Shown here: positions 60,928 to 64,000 of the stretch, in pieces
Layout: the number at the start of each line of letters is the position of its first letter
How positions within the stretch are numbered: the first letter of the stretch is position 1
From: Bacteroidota bacterium
GTDB lineage: Bacteria; Bacteroidota; Bacteroidia; Chitinophagales; Saprospiraceae
Reading direction: 5' to 3'
NCBI GenBank assembly: GCA_018222965.1
Contig: JAAEZH010000006.1
Location: forward strand, 62,001 to 126,000
Length of the DNA: 64,000 bases
Made by a program: the position numbers and the translations under genes
Notes under the pieces: generated by a model
What the model saw: the letters and a program-made list of their open reading frames with translations, nothing else
Databases searched by the model: none
What the model was told of the DNA's origin: nothing

Positions 60928-62892
60928 ATGAATATGTACAGATTGTTGGTCTTTGGACTGCTTTTCTGCCTGCTCCCTATTGGGGTACAGGCACAATATA
61001 CTTCCCTGGATAATGCTTCCGGCAAGCAACGAAAGACTTATGACAAGGCTATGGAGTATATCTCCCGCGGCGATTACAGCCGGGCCAAACATCAGTTGCT
61101 CCAAATCTTAAATGAGGACTCCACCTTCATTGATGCACATATCCAATTAGCTTATATTTATTACGATCAGGATAATTATGCCCTGGCCGAGCGAGGCATG
61201 GAAAGAGCACTCAAGCTTGATCCGCACTATAAAGATTTTTTATACTATCAACTTGGACTAACCGAATACAGGCAAAATAAAATGCTTGAAGCGACCGGGC
61301 ATTTTGAAACTTTTCTCGAAACGGGCGACGGTGGCGAGCGCGAACGAGAAAGCGCGCAAGAGTATTTGGAGTTGGCGGCCTTCGCTGCCAATGCCATGCG
61401 GAATCCGGTCCCCTTCAAACCCGAACCCTTACCTGTAACCATTAATACCGACAATGCGGAGTATTTGCCTTGCCTTACGGCGGATGGCGAACGCATGATC
61501 TTTACCCGGGTTGTTGATGGTGGGGAAGATTTCTACGAGTCAATCCTGGAGGATGGAGTTTGGCAGGAAGCCACAGCTATCGACGCTATCAATACAGAAG
61601 ATAATGAAGGGGCACAATGTATCAGTCCGGATGGGCGGTACATGGTTTTTACCCGCTGTTTCCCGGAGTACATGCACCGCTCCTGTGATCTGTTTTTTGC
61701 AGAAAAGATCGGATCCCGATGGACAACACCCCGGGCAATTGGTCTTCCAATCAATACGCCCAGCTGGGAGTCCCAACCTTCTCTTTCCCCCAACGGAAAA
61801 GAACTTTATTTTGCGAGCAACCGTCGTGGCTCGCTCGGCGGGAAAGACCTTTGGGTGAGTTACCGGCAGGCAGACGGCTCCTGGAGCGAACCGGAGAATC
61901 TGGGGCCAAAGATCAATACTTCCGCATCGGATCAATCGCCTTTCATCCATCCCGATAATCAGACCCTCTACTTCATGTCGAGCGGTCATCCCGGCCTTGG
62001 CGGGCACGATCTTTACGTAAGTCGCAGGGATAGCACCGGTGCCTGGGGAACCCCCGAAAACCTGGGATATCCGATCAATACCAAAGCCAATGAAGGAGCA
62101 TTGATCATTAGCCTGGATGGTAAAACGGGATATTTTGCGACCGATCAAATCGATCCGGCAAATCCGGAAGATTCTTCTTTTGAGGGAATCCGTTCGAATC
62201 GAACAACCGATATTTTTTCCTTTGAATTGTATCCGGCAGCGCGTCCGGCCCCCGTAACTTATGTTCGGGCCCGGGTTTTTGATGCGGTGTCAAAAGATCC
62301 CCTGGTTGCTCAGGCCACTTTCGTGGAATTGTCGGAAGATCGGGAGTGGGCTTCCTCATTGACCAATCTGCGAGGAGAGTTTTTGGTGGTTTTGCCTTCC
62401 GGCGAAGATTATGCATTAAACGTATCCAAAGAGGGCTATTTCTTTCATTCGGAAAATTTTAATTTTTCGGGCGATTACCCCATTACGGAACCCTACACGC
62501 TGGATATATACCTGCAACCTATTCCGGACAGTCCGGAAGGAATGGATGCCGGTGAGCCCATTGTCCTGCGAAATATCTTCTTCGAGTTTGACAAGGACAT
62601 CCTCAAGTCTGAATCCAAGACAGAGTTGGAATTGCTCCATCAGTTACTGGTCGATTACCCTCAAATGAAAATCCAGATCAACGGACATACAGACAGTGAA
62701 GGCGATGATGCCTACAACCAAAACCTATCTGAGCGCCGGGCAAAATCGGTCAAAGAATACCTGGTCAAAGCAGGTATTGATCCGAAAAGGTTAAGCTATA
62801 AAGGATTCGGCGAAAGCCGCCCAATTGCTACCAACGACACCCCCGAAGGCCGCCAGTTAAATCGAAGGACCGAGTTTGAAATTGTGGAGTGA
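60928..62892 (+). CDS. OmpA family protein with TPR and PD40/WD40-like repeats
   Basis: 654 residues from ATG 60928. A signal peptide ('LLVFGLLFCLLPIGVQAQ'); two TPR units (~25-115); a beta-propeller with PD40 motifs ('GAQCISPDGRYMVFTRCFP', 'SQPSLSPNGKELYFASNRRG', 'QSPFIHPDNQTLYFMSSGHP'); a carboxypeptidase regulatory-like domain ('ARVFDAVSKDPLVAQATFVE'); and a C-terminal OmpA domain ('INGHTDSEGDDAYNQNLSER', 'NRRTEFEI') that binds peptidoglycan. This layout is common in Bacteroidota outer-membrane proteins such as PorE-like T9SS components. It may be part of the machinery that the T9SS proteins here depend on. Confidence 0.85.
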   Translation: MNMYRLLVFGLLFCLLPIGVQAQYTSLDNASGKQRKTYDKAMEYISRGDYSRAKHQLLQILNEDSTFIDAHIQLAYIYYDQDNYALAERGMERALKLDPHYKDFLYYQLGLTEYRQNKMLEATGHFETFLETGDGGERERESAQEYLELAAFAANAMRNPVPFKPEPLPVTINTDNAEYLPCLTADGERMIFTRVVDGGEDFYESILEDGVWQEATAIDAINTEDNEGAQCISPDGRYMVFTRCFPEYMHRSCDLFFAEKIGSRWTTPRAIGLPINTPSWESQPSLSPNGKELYFASNRRGSLGGKDLWVSYRQADGSWSEPENLGPKINTSASDQSPFIHPDNQTLYFMSSGHPGLGGHDLYVSRRDSTGAWGTPENLGYPINTKANEGALIISLDGKTGYFATDQIDPANPEDSSFEGIRSNRTTDIFSFELYPAARPAPVTYVRARVFDAVSKDPLVAQATFVELSEDREWASSLTNLRGEFLVVLPSGEDYALNVSKEGYFFHSENFNFSGDYPITEPYTLDIYLQPIPDSPEGMDAGEPIVLRNIFFEFDKDILKSESKTELELLHQLLVDYPQMKIQINGHTDSEGDDAYNQNLSERRAKSVKEYLVKAGIDPKRLSYKGFGESRPIATNDTPEGRQLNRRTEFEIVE

Positions 62893-62972
62893 AGTAGCAT
62901 GGAGAAAGCTGGAAATTAATACCGGTAAAAAAGATATCATCCATATATTTGGAGTTGAAAACCACAACCCAA

Positions 62973-63599
62973 ATGAAACAATACCTATCCCTCTCCCTAA
63001 TCCTATTCCTGACTCTCCTCCTCTCCTCCTGCTCCTCCGAACCCAAAACACACATAAGCTTCAACCCGGAAAGCACTTACGATGCTGAAATTCAGAAGGG
63101 AGGTATGAGCATGAAGCTGCCTATTACCTTTAAGCGGAGTTCTCGTTATACAATTAAAAAGGATATGCCGGGTTTAGCAGAGGATCCGGATTTGTTGTAT
63201 GCCACGCAAAGAACACTGGAAGGATTAGAGTTTAATGATGGTGAAATAGACCTTTTTATTGATACGGTTTCTTATGCCGTATTTTTTATCCAAAGCCTGG
63301 ATAGAACGCCTCTTAGTCAGCAGGATGCTAAGATTTTAAATAGTATGCTGGCGCAGGAATATCGGAACAATGAAGCCACTATTCCGGGATATTCTGCTGA
63401 GAAGGTAGTGGCCAATTTGAAAGGCGATGAAAAGAAGCAGGTGATGAAAATAAAATACAAAGTTGTTGATCCGGGCTATGATTTTGTAGAGTATCGCACC
63501 AGCTATTTTCTAACCACTCCCCAACGCAGTTTGTACATTCTGGAATCCTCCAGTCTGGAGGAAGACATGGAGCCTTTTGTCTGGTCGATAAAGGAATAA
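62973..63599 (+). CDS. Hypothetical lipoprotein
   Basis: 208 residues from ATG 62973; a longer frame from 62949 (TTG) gives a poorer signal. 'LSLILFLTLLLSSCSSEPK' is a lipoprotein signal with the lipobox LSSC. The mature part is a beta-rich domain of unknown function ('SFNPESTYDAEIQKGGMSMK', 'KIKYKVVDPGYDFVEYRTSY'). I do not recognise the family. It is ~80 bp after the OmpA-family gene and is followed by a hairpin. Confidence 0.7.
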   Translation: MKQYLSLSLILFLTLLLSSCSSEPKTHISFNPESTYDAEIQKGGMSMKLPITFKRSSRYTIKKDMPGLAEDPDLLYATQRTLEGLEFNDGEIDLFIDTVSYAVFFIQSLDRTPLSQQDAKILNSMLAQEYRNNEATIPGYSAEKVVANLKGDEKKQVMKIKYKVVDPGYDFVEYRTSYFLTTPQRSLYILESSSLEEDMEPFVWSIKE

Positions 63600-63627
63600 A
63601 AAAGGACCACACTTTCGTGTAGTCCTT
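63598..63627 (-). terminator. Terminator for the partial minus-strand gene
   Basis: AAGGACCACAC (63602-63612) pairs with GTGTAGTCCTT (63617-63627), with one mismatch, around TTTC. On the minus strand it is followed by a run of six T (63598-63603 on the plus strand are A). The lipoprotein gene on the plus strand ends at the same place. Confidence 0.75.
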
Positions 63628-63660
63628 ATGCAAATTTCTGTCCTTAAATCATATCATTTT

Positions 63661-64000
63661 CTATCGGGCGAATACGCCGAGTACGAGGTATGTAGTTGGG
63701 TCAGTAGTGTCGATCGCTTGTAGTGGATCGTGAACTACAAAGAACCCGTCGTATGTATTCAGAATATCGTCGTAGCTAAAGGAAGATACATTTACCCCCA
63801 TTGCAGTACCTCCGTTTCCGGAAATGCCGCCGGCAAATACATCACCATTTGGCGTTTCGTTGTAAGGTGTTCCGTTAGGTGTCGTAGCCGGATCAGCCAT
63901 ATCGTGTGCGTGGGTAGCATACATCTCACCGTCCATCGTATTCATAATAGAAATCACGATACGAGACTGATCGTCTGCCAGCTCATCCACGCGGATTGTA
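63661..64000 (-). CDS. Partial gene of unknown function, truncated at the window edge
   Basis: The frame is open to the right edge (GTG 63990 is internal), so only the last ~112 residues are seen. It contains 'IMNTMDGEMYATHAHDMADP', 'TPNGDVFAGGISGNGGTAMG' and 'NTYDGFFVVHDPLQAIDTTD'. The Gly/Asn/Thr-rich, low-charge content suggests an exported protein with His-rich motifs (HAHDM). I do not recognise a family and no T9SS tail is present at the C-terminus ('YLVLGVFAR'). Confidence 0.6.
   Translation of the reverse strand, partial: TIRVDELADDQSRIVISIMNTMDGEMYATHAHDMADPATTPNGTPYNETPNGDVFAGGISGNGGTAMGVNVSSFSYDDILNTYDGFFVVHDPLQAIDTTDPTTYLVLGVFAR

Noticed and set aside
1-64000. tRNA and rRNA genes
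   Set aside because: I looked at gaps of suitable size and saw no cloverleaf or rRNA motif. A covariance search would be decisive.

Overview
The window is a piece of a Bacteroidota chromosome, most likely from the Saprospiria/Lewinella side of the phylum (taxon inferred, no search run). Supporting signs: several secreted proteins end in type IX secretion (T9SS) sorting domains; good promoter candidates read TTG/TTTG - 19-20 nt - TAnnTTTG, the Bacteroidota sigma-A type; there is a fused isobutyryl-CoA mutase, a mevalonate-route gene trio and an OmpA/PD40/TPR outer-membrane protein. No tRNA, rRNA, CRISPR array, prophage or insertion sequence was found. The only transposase-like gene is a RAYT (REP-associated tyrosine transposase).

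Layout. 1-6.3 kb: tail of a T9SS protein, a TlpA-like thioredoxin protein, a membrane patatin-like lipase, the RAYT, a PD-(D/E)xK-like nuclease candidate and a secreted propeller protein. 6.4-14.4 kb: icmF, an outer-membrane barrel, aminopeptidase P and rpoN. 14.4-21.6 kb: a small kinase-like gene, then rimP-nusA-infB behind a leader that carries a terminator-like hairpin, then an O-antigen ligase-like gene. 21.7-23.3 kb: an ECF sigma factor, a likely anti-sigma partner and a Spy-like periplasmic protein. 23.3-23.8 kb: a non-coding stretch with a promoter/terminator pair on the minus strand that suggests a small RNA. 23.8-30.4 kb: M28 peptidase, hpt, inositol monophosphatase, an FtsX-type permease, and alkB divergent from a PaaE-like reductase. 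30.4-35.8 kb: pyrH, a T9SS protein and the ribosomal operon rplM-rpsI-rpsB-tsf. 36.2-39.7 kb: fni, HMG-CoA reductase and a GHMP kinase. 39.9-50.3 kb: T9SS proteins, a 5-oxoprolinase/hydantoinase fusion, TPR, cytochrome b-like and rlmF genes. 50.3-56.5 kb: DUF2891, DUF5691, MoxR ATPase and DUF5682. 56.7-64 kb: scpA, an HD-domain protein, a radical SAM/SPASM protein, TPR and OmpA-like proteins, a lipoprotein and a truncated gene at the edge.

The best candidates for something new are: (i) a MoxR-DUF5691-DUF5682 module with a four-copy CATGTCATG palindrome array in its only long gap, and a DUF5682 protein with TraB/TIKI-like motifs; (ii) an 11-base word, TTCGGCGAAAG, found at least 12 times in coding DNA (in several reading frames) and intergenic DNA; (iii) a candidate minus-strand small RNA of about 75 nt near 23.5 kb; (iv) an rlmF gene whose conserved N-terminal motif lies upstream of the first ATG and can only be reached from a CTG codon; (v) a terminator-like hairpin just after the promoter of rimP-nusA-infB. 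All gene names come from recognition of motifs and family patterns by eye.
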